64,000 nt of DNA, from NCBI RefSeq assembly GCF_003576475.1, contig NZ_QWGR01000014.1, positions 62,001 through 126,000 of the forward strand, given 5' to 3'. Numbering within the stretch: position 1 is the stretch's first letter; every line of letters begins with the position of its first letter. This DNA is from Maribellus luteus. GTDB taxonomy: Bacteria > Bacteroidota > Bacteroidia > Bacteroidales > Prolixibacteraceae. Under the pieces are notes generated by a model, which saw nothing but the letters and a program-made list of their open reading frames with translations, did no database searches and had not been told where the DNA came from. The translations under genes and the position numbers were made by a program. Shown here one piece after another: positions 30,601 to 38,785 of this stretch.

Positions 30601-31638
30601 ATACTTATCTAGTCCATTTTGAGTCCCAATCCATAACACTCCTGACTTATCAAAATAAAGAGCAGATACTAAATTATCAATCAATGATGTATTATCAGAT
30701 AAGGTTGATGAGTTCAATATATATTTACCCTTTGCAATGTCTTCTAGACTGTCACAGATTAGGAGACCTGCAAGGGTTCCAACCCAATACTTTCCATCTG
30801 GAGCCCTTGCCACACAATTAAAATGATTACCTATATTAGAATCTGTTTTACTTTTGTCTATGTTTATTGTATTAAACTGCTCTTCTAGCTCATTATATAT
30901 ATATAGACCTTCACGCGTTCCTATAAAAATATCCTCCTTAATATCTTCATATATAAAATTAACATATGGATTGAAGCTATTACTACCAAATATCTGCAAA
31001 GAGTATTGTTTTTTTTCTATTATCCTCCCAAAATTATCCAAAGTTATTCGCGCAACACCACCTGTATCATAACTTCCAACCCATATACGACCTTTATTAT
31101 CCTCATAAATTACTTTTATATAATTAAAACCTTCAATTCCAACTTTGGTAAAAATATTCAAGTCAACGTTAAAAATATACAGCCCTTTTGTTTTTGTACC
31201 AATCCAAACTCTTTTATACTTATCCACATATATCGCTCGAATTTCAGCTTCAGGAATACTATGTACATCATTTTTTTGAGGCAACCACGTTTTGAACAAC
31301 CCAATATTCATTTGATACAAAGTCAATCCATTTCTGGTTCCAATCCACATATCCTCGTTATCAGCATCAATTACTAATGCAGTAATATCATCATTATTAA
31401 TAGTATTTGTTTTTGAATCTGAACTTAGATATGGCTTAAACTGATAACCATCAAATCTATTTAAACCATCGAAAGTACCCAACCATAAGAATCCATTTTT
31501 ATCCTGCACTATATGTCTAATAGAATTATGGGATAATTCTCTTGTATTATCATAATGCTTAAAGCGCATATTTTGCGCGTAAACAAAATTCATTTGAATA
31601 ATTACAGAAAATATTACAATCCTAGTAAAGCGCCACAT
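27607..31638 (-). CDS. Hybrid two-component system sensor/regulator (HTCS)
   Basis: This single-chain PUL regulator senses an oligosaccharide in the periplasm and activates transcription. The signal peptide ends near VYAQ. A periplasmic two-propeller region of repeated NGFLWLGTFDGLNRFDG-type motifs is followed by a Y_Y_Y domain (about 700-775). A membrane segment lies at about 786-806. The histidine kinase has ISHELKT with phospho-His843 and ATPase motifs SNAFKYS and EDNGIGI. The receiver domain has VADVMMPVMDG with phospho-Asp1147. A C-terminal AraC-type DNA-binding domain ends in DPLYFSRCFKKQFGFPPS. Length 1343 residues. Same strand as susC; it probably binds the 340-bp gap upstream of susC. 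Confidence 0.96.
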   Translation of the reverse strand: MWRFTRIVIFSVIIQMNFVYAQNMRFKHYDNTRELSHNSIRHIVQDKNGFLWLGTFDGLNRFDGYQFKPYLSSDSKTNTINNDDITALVIDADNEDMWIGTRNGLTLYQMNIGLFKTWLPQKNDVHSIPEAEIRAIYVDKYKRVWIGTKTKGLYIFNVDLNIFTKVGIEGFNYIKVIYEDNKGRIWVGSYDTGGVARITLDNFGRIIEKKQYSLQIFGSNSFNPYVNFIYEDIKEDIFIGTREGLYIYNELEEQFNTINIDKSKTDSNIGNHFNCVARAPDGKYWVGTLAGLLICDSLEDIAKGKYILNSSTLSDNTSLIDNLVSALYFDKSGVLWIGTQNGLDKYDPFNNQFKTLNDISFIIGDKVPRVSGFSMTYDNSIIISTHGDGLFIQRNGKIDLLYNQHKEIASIQTFDGNTFYCGLWNGKVLVINYDYNTAELINVGFDGIPIFSFGLLSTEKIIVGSFGQGAVILNLRDNSIDKSLNQLIPDYEINNILVDNQGFVWFATQNGILRYDHFQNSILKFENTGNDSIGVSNRNVYDLLIDKKGTLWAATRGGLNYYDPLLNDFKPVLAPDVLRKSWITDMVVDASDHVWLNMNNKIAQFTTSSKTVQEYYLENGNRLDIFNLGGFHCLDDSLIYMGGQRGIIYFSPQELKDDTVSLMPFISSFRIQNEEVVVGKEVNGQIIFKEDINKSKKVDLNFDNRNFSITFSSPSYVDERLNKFMYKLEGVDKEWNIVDCDHRNVQYTNLFYGDYDFKLRASNSHGYWSEAVSYNIKISPPFWLSYKAIMLYMVILAFAIYLTRKIILARLMLKQELILERVKREQHEMLNQEKLRFFTNISHELKTPLSLIIGPIKYILERGYSSEEELKKQHLLIQRNANRLLQLMVQMLDFRKASSGDLKLKVTHGDIKEHVKLIYDSFTSMARDKEINFIFRCPHDVLNGWIDWDKFDKILYNLLSNAFKYSYRGGQVIIKLHINPKDDTLLVAEVEDNGIGIDKRFHGKIFSRFFQVQHESEQNAGTGIGLSFVKKLIHLHHGKIWVESEPEKGSLFGFEIPIKNSAYNENEVFDLDSYIVKKNHDEDNIEAKGVLFDGKLKEKLLIVEDNLELRDFIFDYFSKFYKVYVAENGEVGLELCKEIKPVLVVADVMMPVMDGFTFCSKLKNDDEISHIPVILLTALAEHEKKMEGYKTGADDYLVKPFDPSLLKARIENLIVSRANLRKKYMLNAQGEMEISTFSPVDEIFIKKCMQVIEEYMTEPDLNVNFLCNKLNVSSSKLYRKLKALTDLSPNDFIRVNRLKKATQLLQLKQYNVAEVSSMVGFNDPLYFSRCFKKQFGFPPSKIK

Positions 31639-31760
31639 AACTACCTAATAAATTCAATTTTATCACAAAACTATCAATAAATCATCTCGAAACCCTTTCT
31701 CTTATATAGTTTTTTTTAACTTTTACAATGAAGTTGTTTAAAGTTACACGGCAATCGCAT

Positions 31761-32564
31761 TTAAAGATTAAGCACTTTCTCTCTATAATCAGAAGAAAGT
31801 GCTTCTTTGTATCTTTTTCCAGTCATACTCGTTTTCTTCTGGTTTACTGTATTCTTTAGAAATGACATGGCTATTTTAGTAAGTACATTGAAGTTTTCAG
31901 CTGACTGACCAGCTCGTTTACGTTGTGCATCTTCGCTAAAATTGACGTCCAAAATCCAATGAAGATTATTTTCGATTTTCCAATGCTGGCGTATGGCTGA
32001 GTTGAGTTGTTCTGCATTTGGATTACAACTTGTAATGTAATATCGAATATCAGCCTCAGTGTCTCCACTTAATTTGTCATATCTGATGGATTCCAGTTTG
32101 AGTACTGATTTTAAGCCAGGCCAATACTCGTTTTCATCCAAATCTAAAAATGTAAGGTCGCTAATAACAGTACATGCTCGTGTTTCTACCCTTCCATGAT
32201 CACAATCTTCTATTTTAGCGTAATCAGTAGGCTTGGTAATCGTAAACAGCTTTTTAACTTGTTCGTAAAGTTCAGATTGATTTTTCTTAACTGCCAGTAC
32301 GTAATCAGCTTCCTTATCCAAAATTGATTGTGCAATCTCTTTTTGACAACCCATTGCATCAATGGTTACAATGCAGCCTTTGATTGCTAATGTTTTAAGC
32401 AGTTCAGGTATTGCAGTTATTTCATTACTTTTTTCTTCTGTTATAACCTGGCCTATGCAAACGTTATTACTACAAGCAAATGCAGATACCATGTGAATCG
32501 CCTTTTTATCGTTTGCCTTATCGTATAAAAAAATCATACAAATTTTCATAATTCTGTTCATCAT
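31761..32564 (-). pseudogene. ISAs1-family transposase, 5'-truncated
   Basis: This is the C-terminal two thirds of an ISAs1-type DDE transposase. Family motifs include KKAIHMVSAFACSNN, VTIDAMGCQKEIAQSI (catalytic Asp), ADYVLAVKKNQ and IRQHWKIENNLHWILDVNFSEDA (catalytic Glu). Family members are usually about 370 residues and normally start with an inhibitor-like region and an IDGKT motif, both missing here. The first roughly ten codons belong to the preceding MksE-like stump, so the join lies near 32520-32530. It is not expected to be active alone. Confidence 0.85.
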
Positions 32565-32673
32565 CTATAACCTTGTATAAATCACTAATTTTTCTATTCG
32601 AACTGTTTGAACTAATGAATTGTCCTTTGCTCAGGATTTCAAATATTTCTGCTGTTTGTATAGGAACGTCCAT
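32518..32673 (-). pseudogene. MksE-like condensin subunit, N-terminal stump
   Basis: A 51-codon frame starts with ATG at 32673, only 8 bases after the stop of the MksF-like gene. It reads MDVPIQTAEIFEILSKGQF and continues to a stop at 32518, where the transposase remnant begins. The EIFEILSKGQFI opening followed by LYKVID and YENLYDFF resembles, from memory, the N-terminus of MksE-type winged-helix condensin subunits, which are about 200 residues long. About three quarters of the gene is therefore missing. The assignment is tentative and rests on the short motif plus the MksF-like neighbour. Confidence 0.45.
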
Positions 32674-32681
32674 TTTTAAAA

Positions 32682-33886
32682 CTATTTAGGGTAAACCATT
32701 ACAAATTCTATCTCTTCTGTTGACTCAAACTGCTCGGTTATTTCGAAAATATTTTCATACTGGGAAATCAATTGACAGAATATGGTAACTCGTTCATCGA
32801 AAGACACTTTTTTAATAAAATTGTAATTCATTACAAAATCAAAAAGATTATGTCCTGATGCAACAAAACCATTTTTTACTTCTTCAAGGCTTATTAGTAT
32901 TTCCTCTTCAGTTTGAGTTTCTAAATATTCATCTGAAATTTTCTCGGCAACAGGTCTTTTATAGTAAATACCTGAATTTACCCGCCTCGCAATTTTAACA
33001 ATGCTTTCAAAAGCATCTTCGTCCATTTGCAGATACTCGATGGAGAGTTTTAATGGATAAACTGGTTTGGCTCAAAGATCACCGAATTATTTTCAGAAAG
33101 AACAGATTTTAAATCAGTGGATGTTTCCAGGACAAACTGGTCCTTTAGATATTTAATCTGGCGCAGTTTTTCAATGACGTTACCCTGAAACTTAATCTGG
33201 TTTAGAAAATCAATAATTTGTTTTTCAATCTCAATCAGGTTATGTGTACACTTTCCCAATTGGATTTTGAGTTCAATTATTATCCTGCTTAATTCTTCAT
33301 CTGTCGCAGTATTGAAGAACGTCAATTCATCTTCAGTGATAATTCCTTCAGTTTGGTCAATTAATCTTGAAATGTCAATTCTCTTTTTATCGAGATGTTC
33401 AAGTTTTGATCTTTTTATTTTGTAATTAGGTTCGTTTTTGAAAGTGGTTTCAGTATTGCGTTTCAGATCGACAACGTTTCTTAATGTAATTGTGCCAAGT
33501 TTTCTTAAAGTGCTTTTTACAATTCTTAAATAATCATACTTCCGTTGTTCGTTTGGGTCATCAAGATAATAGTTGATATTTTGTCTAACCTTCTCAATAT
33601 TTTCATTGATGTAAGAAGAATTTATTTCCTCATTGATTTCTAATACCTGTTCAAAAAATTGAAGGAACTGATCGTCGATCTCCAGATTATATCCATTTTG
33701 TCTAATAACTGAACGGTCTAACAAATACTGAATTCTGTTATCGTTATTTTCAACCAATTCAAGAGCATATTCATATTTGTAAGAAGCAGCTTTTCGCTTC
33801 TTAAACATTTCAGTAAGCAGTTTTTGTTCCCTGTAAAGAGCTGTAAAGAGTTCTTTTATGTTTGAAAAAGTATTCACTAGAGCCAA
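32682..33886 (-). pseudogene. MksF-like (condensin kleisin) gene, frameshifted
   Basis: Two adjacent frames look like one broken gene. The first frame (33886-33050) encodes 278 mostly helical, charged residues. The second frame is open from about 33066 to 32682 and continues as YPLKLSIEYLQMDED before its first ATG at 33026. The two frames overlap at 33050-33066, where a one- or two-base change would join them into about 400 residues. Helical N-terminal and coiled-coil character, together with the MksE-like stump 8 bases downstream, suggests a kleisin-type subunit (MksF or JetA-like). No SMC (MksB) or nuclease partner is present. It could also be two unrelated hypothetical genes. Confidence 0.45.
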
Positions 33887-34874
33887 TTTTTATTGTCAAA
33901 AGGTTTAGCCCTCTAATTTATTATTTATTTGAAAAAGAAGTAGTATATGCATTACATTCATCCAAATAAAAAGCAGTATTTCCCAGATCCGCAGCATAGC
34001 TTGTTGTCTCAAACTCTATATTAAGACTCATATAGAAAGTGCATTACCTCCCTTACTCCTTTAAATACTATAATACCCCAACAACGTAGAGTAAAAAGAT
34101 ATCAAATTAAAAGCCTTCAATATCTTCATGTTTATTGAAGCTGTAAAAGCTGTAAATAAATGTATTATCGTTTGCTTTCGGCCTATTCATTCCACTTATT
34201 TATCCGCTCCTCGTACCTCGTCACTTTTGCATTCGTTGCATTCACAAGCCTCAACGCCCCACGCAAGAGTAACTCCTTCATTTCGCTAGACCACCCTTAG
34301 CCGGGTTGCACCGCTCATTCCGTTGTTACACTTGCCTTTGCCCGCACCATTAAAATTCTCGAATAAAGTTCCAGTGCCTCCGGTAACTTCATTTCAGGCA
34401 TTTCTCCGAACCTGTTCGGAACATTTCTTACATTCAGTAACCTTTGGCACCGCACTCAAGAGTAGATGCTTCATTTCACTTTGCTCGCCCTGCCTTCGGA
34501 CAGACCTCGCTACTTTTCATTCAGCCTCTACACTTGTTTTTGCCAACCCATAAGGTTATTGTGAATGTTTAATGGCCTTCGAAAAAGGCGATACTAATTT
34601 TTCAAATTACATTTTTACAGATTCTTCTTTTCCCAGTTATACGTTTTGAAAATCATGCCTTTCCGTTCGGCCATTGTTATTCCGGTGGCAAAGGTAAATC
34701 CGTGTTTTCAGGGTGTGCAAGTTCAAACCTCCGGTTTTGCAGAAAATCTCCAACCTCCTTCGTCAGATAGTACTTTATGCAAAAAACCTGCACACCCAAA
34801 CACTACCTTTTTAAGCCACCAAAACAAAAACGACCGATCCGATGGAAAGACGCATAACATTAAATGATAATACT
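33887..34874. other. Non-coding stretch with no recognised gene
   Basis: Nearly 1 kb without a credible gene lies upstream of the MksF-like remnant. The left part (33887-34190) is AT-rich with nothing recognisable. The middle (about 34200-34550) is C-rich on the plus strand and holds an imperfect repeat, listed separately. The right part (about 34640-34830) is a C- and A-rich leader that resembles, from memory, sequences found in Bacteroidota conjugative elements. I cannot confirm that. The open frames at 34323-34553 and 34646-34867 have no protein-like features. Confidence 0.5.
34230..34545. repeat. Imperfect tandem repeat, ~193-bp period
   Basis: Two diverged copies of a roughly 130-190 base unit can be aligned by eye. 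Copy one has caagagtaactccttcattt from 34264; copy two has caagagtagatgcttcattt from 34457, 193 bases later. Each is preceded by a cattcgttgcattca or catttcttacattca-like stretch. Each is followed, after a CG-rich part, by ttacacttgcctttgcc or ctacacttgtttttgcc. No open frame is conserved across the copies. It may be a mobile-element remnant or a structured RNA. Confidence 0.5.
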
Positions 34875-35219
34875 ATGAAAAAGAAAAATAGAAATAACAA
34901 TTTTGAAAATGGGATTAACGAAAAACAAAACTCACTCTCCTCCGGAATCCGCATAAGTTTTGGTGTGAATTTTCCAATTATTAAACAAAAATTTGTCAAA
35001 ATCAAAGAAGTTGAATATTCAACGGATTTTGATTTTTTTATCCAGAATCAGGTACATGTGATTGTAAGTAGCAATAAATGTTGCTCGATTTGCAGTTCAG
35101 TCGAAAAACGGGTATTCTGGCACGGTGCTGCACTTTCCGATGATACGGTATATACCATGATTGAGGCTATCCATAAGGATATTATCTCCTTCAGGTATGG
35201 CGGTAAATTAGTTTACTAA
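34875..35219 (+). CDS. Small hypothetical protein
   Basis: I do not recognise this 114-residue product. I chose the ATG at 34875 (MKKKNRNNNFENGIN) because the upstream part of the open frame overlaps the non-coding leader. The N-terminus is Lys/Asn-rich and basic. The C-terminal half has a SNKCCSICSSVEKRVFWHG segment with a compact Cys cluster that could bind metal, and a mixed alpha/beta tail. It sits in the remnant zone between the broken condensin genes and the IS21 element. It may be cargo from a conjugative element. No function is proposed. Confidence 0.5.
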   Translation: MKKKNRNNNFENGINEKQNSLSSGIRISFGVNFPIIKQKFVKIKEVEYSTDFDFFIQNQVHVIVSSNKCCSICSSVEKRVFWHGAALSDDTVYTMIEAIHKDIISFRYGGKLVY

Positions 35220-35375
35220 ATTCTTTGGCGTGGTTTTTGGATTATTTATACAGATTACTCTTCGGAGAAAATGGTTCTGTTCGTTATGGAGGAGACTGGT
35301 TTTATTGAAGAGATTGCAAAGCTTGCAGGGAAGTGAAGACGGAACACAATTTATCAAATTTTAACCTATCCCATT

Positions 35376-35600
35376 ATGAAAAGAATATTCAATAGTTTAC
35401 CAGTTCGATGGATTCTCAGGCTTGCCATCATTGCCCTTGCTTCGTACATCACCGGATTAAGCTTTTGGTGGTGCTTGTTGGCTTATATCGGTATCATGTT
35501 TCTTGTTGAATTTGCAAAGAATATGATTATTGTAATTCTTGGAATTATCTTCGTTATTGGCATATCTCTGGCAATGTTCTTTGGATTATTGACCCTATAA
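35376..35600 (+). CDS. Small membrane protein, hypothetical
   Basis: This is a 74-residue, very hydrophobic protein with two or three predicted membrane helices: about 15-30, 31-45 and 50-72. The basic N-terminus (MKRIFNSLPVRWILR) suggests it stays inside. No catalytic motif is seen. The ATG at 35376 follows a clear stop-rich gap. I cannot name it; similar tiny membrane proteins occur in Bacteroidota mobile elements. It lies 157 bp after the previous small gene, on the same strand. Confidence 0.55.
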   Translation: MKRIFNSLPVRWILRLAIIALASYITGLSFWWCLLAYIGIMFLVEFAKNMIIVILGIIFVIGISLAMFFGLLTL

Positions 35601-35779
35601 GATTTCATGAAGAAACTATCAAATTAAAAATATCGAGATTACTTATTGCAGGGCTTTTTGCCCTGCTTCTTTTTCTATGAGCCTGAGCGAAGAAAAAGAA
35701 GCAAAAAACCACAGGTAAATAATTCTTGATATTGTTGAATTTAAGTTACTTTAGTATAAAGTTACTAACTACTGTTATT

Positions 35780-36155
35780 ATGAATGATGAATCACTAAAC
35801 GAGTCAACACTTGAAAGGAGAGTTGGAACAGTTTTAAAGAATACATTTCCTGCATTTCAAGAATTAAAAGTAAAACAACAAGGAAGTTTTTCGGTGAATT
35901 TTGGAACGCATAAAGTTACGGTTGATTTTAAAGAACCATCTCAACATAGTACCAGGGCAATATACGATATTTTACTGACTACTGAGGATGAGGAAGTTAA
36001 TCTAATTCTATTGGAATTAAAAAAGGAAGGTCATAAAATCTCGAAAGACAATATAGAACAAGGAATTTCTTATGCCAGACTTGTTCACCCGATGCCGCCA
36101 ATAACGCTAATATCTAATGGAAGTGATAATCTATTTTTTAATACTTACACAAAAG
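35780..36155 (+). pseudogene. PD-(D/E)XK-like nuclease N-terminus cut by IS21
   Basis: This is the N-terminal 125 residues of a larger protein, interrupted by the IS21 left end at 36156. The preferred start is the ATG at 35780 (MNDESLNESTLERRVG). An STRAIYDILL strand with Asp followed about 18 residues later by LILLELKKE fits a PD-(D/E)XK nuclease core, like the N-terminal domains of type I restriction HsdR subunits or STAND-type defence proteins. The following TLISNGSDNLFFNTYT strand is typical of those domains. The frame continues about 22 codons into the IS. The rest of the gene is not on the other side of the IS. Confidence 0.55.
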
Positions 36156-36291
36156 TGGAAACGCCAGTCAAATTGACCACCCCACGCCAATTTAAATTGA
36201 CCATCGACGCCGGAGCAAATTGACCACCGACCATTTTCAACAAAAAAGAGAACGTTTTTCTTCTGTCAGATTACAACAAATTTACTGTTTT

Positions 36292-37029
36292 TTATTCACT
36301 ATAAATGTTTCGTTTTTTTCTCATCGATTCACCCATCAGCTCAATCCTGTGCGATTGATGTATTAAACGGTCGAGTATGGCATCGGCAATCGTTTTCTCC
36401 CCGATTATTTCATACCACTTACTAACGGGCAGCTGTGATGTTACAAGCATTGAGCCTTTATTGTGCCTGTCTTCAATTAACTCTAACAGTGCTATCCGGT
36501 TTTGGCTATCTAAGGGTTGCAGGCCAAAGTCGTCAAGTATTACCAACTGGTGCCTGGCCATTTTTGCAAGTTCCTTGAGATAAGATCCATCGGCTTTTGC
36601 CATTTTTAGTTTAGAAAACAGCTTGGTTGTATTAAAGTACAAAACCCTGTATCCCTCGATACAGGCCTGATACCCTAAGGCTGTTGCAATATAGCTTTTG
36701 CCGGCACCGGTGCTGCCCGATATTAATACATTCTCGTTCTTATTAATAAAATCGCATTCAGCCAGTCTTAACAGTTTTGTCCGATCGATATTTCTTGTAT
36801 GTTCGTACACCACGTTTTCAATGGTTGCCTTATAATGGAACCTCGCATTTTTTATCAATCGCTCTATCTTTCGGTTGTTGCGATCGTCCCACTCGGCATC
36901 TGTTATCATCGATACAAACTGGTCGATGGTGTAATCATCGGTTTTACCTGTTTCGACAGCTGTTTTAAAAGCCCCATGCATACCATGGAGCTTCATCTGT
37001 TTCATTCGTGTTAATGTTACTTCGTTCAT
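36292..37029 (-). CDS. istB: IS21 helper ATPase IstB
   Basis: This is the AAA+ ATPase that helps IstA choose and join target DNA. The Walker A motif GSTGAGKS is at 105-112. The Walker B region is LVILDDFGLQPL, followed by SMLVTSQLPVSKWYE and a C-terminal arginine-finger region with DRLIHQSHRIEL. The length of 245 residues is normal and no frameshift is seen. It starts 15 bp after the istA stop codon, so the two are co-translated from one message. Confidence 0.96.
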   Translation of the reverse strand: MNEVTLTRMKQMKLHGMHGAFKTAVETGKTDDYTIDQFVSMITDAEWDDRNNRKIERLIKNARFHYKATIENVVYEHTRNIDRTKLLRLAECDFINKNENVLISGSTGAGKSYIATALGYQACIEGYRVLYFNTTKLFSKLKMAKADGSYLKELAKMARHQLVILDDFGLQPLDSQNRIALLELIEDRHNKGSMLVTSQLPVSKWYEIIGEKTIADAILDRLIHQSHRIELMGESMRKKRNIYSE

Positions 37030-37044
37030 TGTTCTTTTACTTTA

Positions 37045-38592
37045 TCAGTTATAATATTTTCTTCCCCTTATGTTGTTATGAAAAGGAAGTTCCGGTTCGT
37101 CCGGTTTTTCATCGTCAAGTTTATCCAACCCTTTTTCCAGTATCTTTTGTATGATTTTGTAGTTGTAAACCTGATGTTCCAATGCACGTTTACACGCATT
37201 GGCAAGCCTTTCTTCTCCCACCTTTTTGGCAAAAGCCAATACGCCCATACAGCTTTTATAGGATTGTTCAGGGTGTTGTTTTCTTTCCAGCACATTGATT
37301 ATAAATTCCTTTACACTCTCGTCAATTGAAGCTGCCCAGTTGATAAAATGCTGCGGTGTCCAGTCGGTAACAAACTGGTGTGTTGTTGCCAGGTGGTCTT
37401 TGTTTGTGGTGTAGAAGTATTTACGTCCATCTCTTTTGTGCAAAGCTATGCGGTTGTATTTATGGTATATTTCAACGGTTTTTGATGTAAACACCAGCTT
37501 AACCTTCTTCTTTAAATACTGACACGGAACGCTGTAATAATGCTTGTCTTTGCTTAGCAACACATGCCCGTTCATGGCTACGGTGGCTATTGCTATTTCT
37601 TTAATCTCGTATTTTTCTACAGGCAATGCGGTAAGCTTGCCTTTTTCGTCTTCAACGAATAATTGATACCGGGACGTTGGCCTGCCGGTTAACTTTTTGT
37701 TGTTATGCTTGTCCAGTTCATCCCAAATTGCACTGTTAAGTTCTTCTAAACTGTAAAAGTCTTTGCCGCGCAAGGCCGGATATATTCTTTGGTACAGTAT
37801 CTTAACTGCCCCTTCTGCCAGAGACTTGTCCCGGGGACGGTAAGCTCGTGCCGGAAGAACTGTTGTGCCATAGTGTTCAGCAAAGTCCATAAACGTTTCG
37901 TTAATGGTAGGTTCAAACCGGCTGCTTTTGGTTACGGCAGACTTTAGGTTATCAGGGACAATAGCTGCAGGAACTCCTCCATAAAAGTGCAGTGCATTTT
38001 CAACCGAAGCAACAAAGTCTTCTTTTTGTTGGCTCGCAGAAGCTTCTGCATAGGTGTATTGACTGGCCCCCAGTATGGCAACAAAAAACTGTACCTCTTC
38101 AATCTCACCTGTTTCTTTATTGATAATTTCAAGGGTTTTGCCAGCGTAGTCAATAAACATCTTATCGCCTGCTTTATGCTCCATATGCATTACCGGGTTA
38201 ACCTTTTTACTCCAACGCAGGTAGTGGGCTTTAAACTGGCTTAGTTTTAGCCCATCGGGATGTTTTTTATAATATTCCTCCCACATCAGCTGTTTGGTAA
38301 CGCCGGTCTTTTTTAGTTCACGTTCCATGTAAGGAAAGAAGTTATAAACCTTTTTTAGCTTGGGGGAAAGAACATCTTCGGTATCTCTGCTAAAGATCTT
38401 TTCCAGCTCGGAATCACTCTTTTTATCAATATCATCAATTGTAAGGTTTAATACCTTGTATAGAGCGATATACTTCTTGACGGTGTTACGTGAAAGGCCC
38501 AGGTACCTACTGATAAATTGTTTTGCTTTTCCCTGGTGATGCAACTGAATGACTTTTCTAACTTTACTCATGTCGATTAATTTATTAGCCAT
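37045..38592 (-). CDS. istA: IS21 transposase IstA
   Basis: This DDE-family transposase has an N-terminal helix-turn-helix region (residues about 5-50, KAKQFISRYLGLSRNTVKKY). The catalytic core has Asp in KMFIDYAGKTLEI, Asp in IVPDNLKSAV and Glu in SLAEGAVKILYQRIYP. A C-terminal beta-rich domain follows and includes KHYYSVPCQYLKKKV. The length of 515 residues is complete. Its first 301 codons are duplicated at 1-904. Together with istB it appears intact. Confidence 0.96.
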   Translation of the reverse strand: MANKLIDMSKVRKVIQLHHQGKAKQFISRYLGLSRNTVKKYIALYKVLNLTIDDIDKKSDSELEKIFSRDTEDVLSPKLKKVYNFFPYMERELKKTGVTKQLMWEEYYKKHPDGLKLSQFKAHYLRWSKKVNPVMHMEHKAGDKMFIDYAGKTLEIINKETGEIEEVQFFVAILGASQYTYAEASASQQKEDFVASVENALHFYGGVPAAIVPDNLKSAVTKSSRFEPTINETFMDFAEHYGTTVLPARAYRPRDKSLAEGAVKILYQRIYPALRGKDFYSLEELNSAIWDELDKHNNKKLTGRPTSRYQLFVEDEKGKLTALPVEKYEIKEIAIATVAMNGHVLLSKDKHYYSVPCQYLKKKVKLVFTSKTVEIYHKYNRIALHKRDGRKYFYTTNKDHLATTHQFVTDWTPQHFINWAASIDESVKEFIINVLERKQHPEQSYKSCMGVLAFAKKVGEERLANACKRALEHQVYNYKIIQKILEKGLDKLDDEKPDEPELPFHNNIRGRKYYN

Positions 38593-38785
38593 GTTTTCAT
38601 ATTAATTTGTTTAAATCAGTATGAAATTATGGCTTCGACAGAAGTAAAATCAATCTCTTTTGATGGGTGGTCACTTTAGTCCGGCGCAGGTGGTCAGTTT
38701 GCTCCGGCACGGGGTGGTCAGTTTAAACTGGCGAGGGTGGTCATTTTATTCCGGCCTTGGGTGGTCACTTTGACCGTTTTTTCCA

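Larger units (their letters stand above)
36156..38785 (-). mobile_element. IS21-family element, copy 2 (complete)
   Basis: This complete element of 2,630 bp has istA and istB on the minus strand. Terminal inverted repeats begin tggaaacgccagtcaaattg at the left end and, read inward from the right end, tggaaaaaacggtcaaagtg. Both ends carry extra internal copies of the attgacca or ggtggtca motif, as usual for IS21. The 8 bases flanking the left end (cacaaaag) and the right end (ctccaggc) do not match, so no target duplication is visible. Both flanking genes are truncated. Confidence 0.95.

Noticed and set aside
31770-31804. Inverted repeat aagcactttct / agaaagtgctt as a terminator
   Set aside because: It lies inside the C-terminal codons of the transposase remnant, and no T run follows it on either strand within a useful distance.
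33050-33069. Programmed frameshift joining the two MksF-like frames
   Set aside because: No slippery heptamer or downstream structure is visible, and the downstream partner gene is truncated, so ordinary decay is simpler.
34323-34867. Two plus-strand open frames of 73-76 codons
   Set aside because: Composition is low-complexity and Ser/Pro/His/Phe-rich, they fall in the repeat block, and they look like chance frames.
36156-38785. Classical composite transposon with target duplication
   Set aside because: The outer end of copy 1 is outside the window and copy 2 has no matching flanks, so only the weaker claim of direct IS copies is made.
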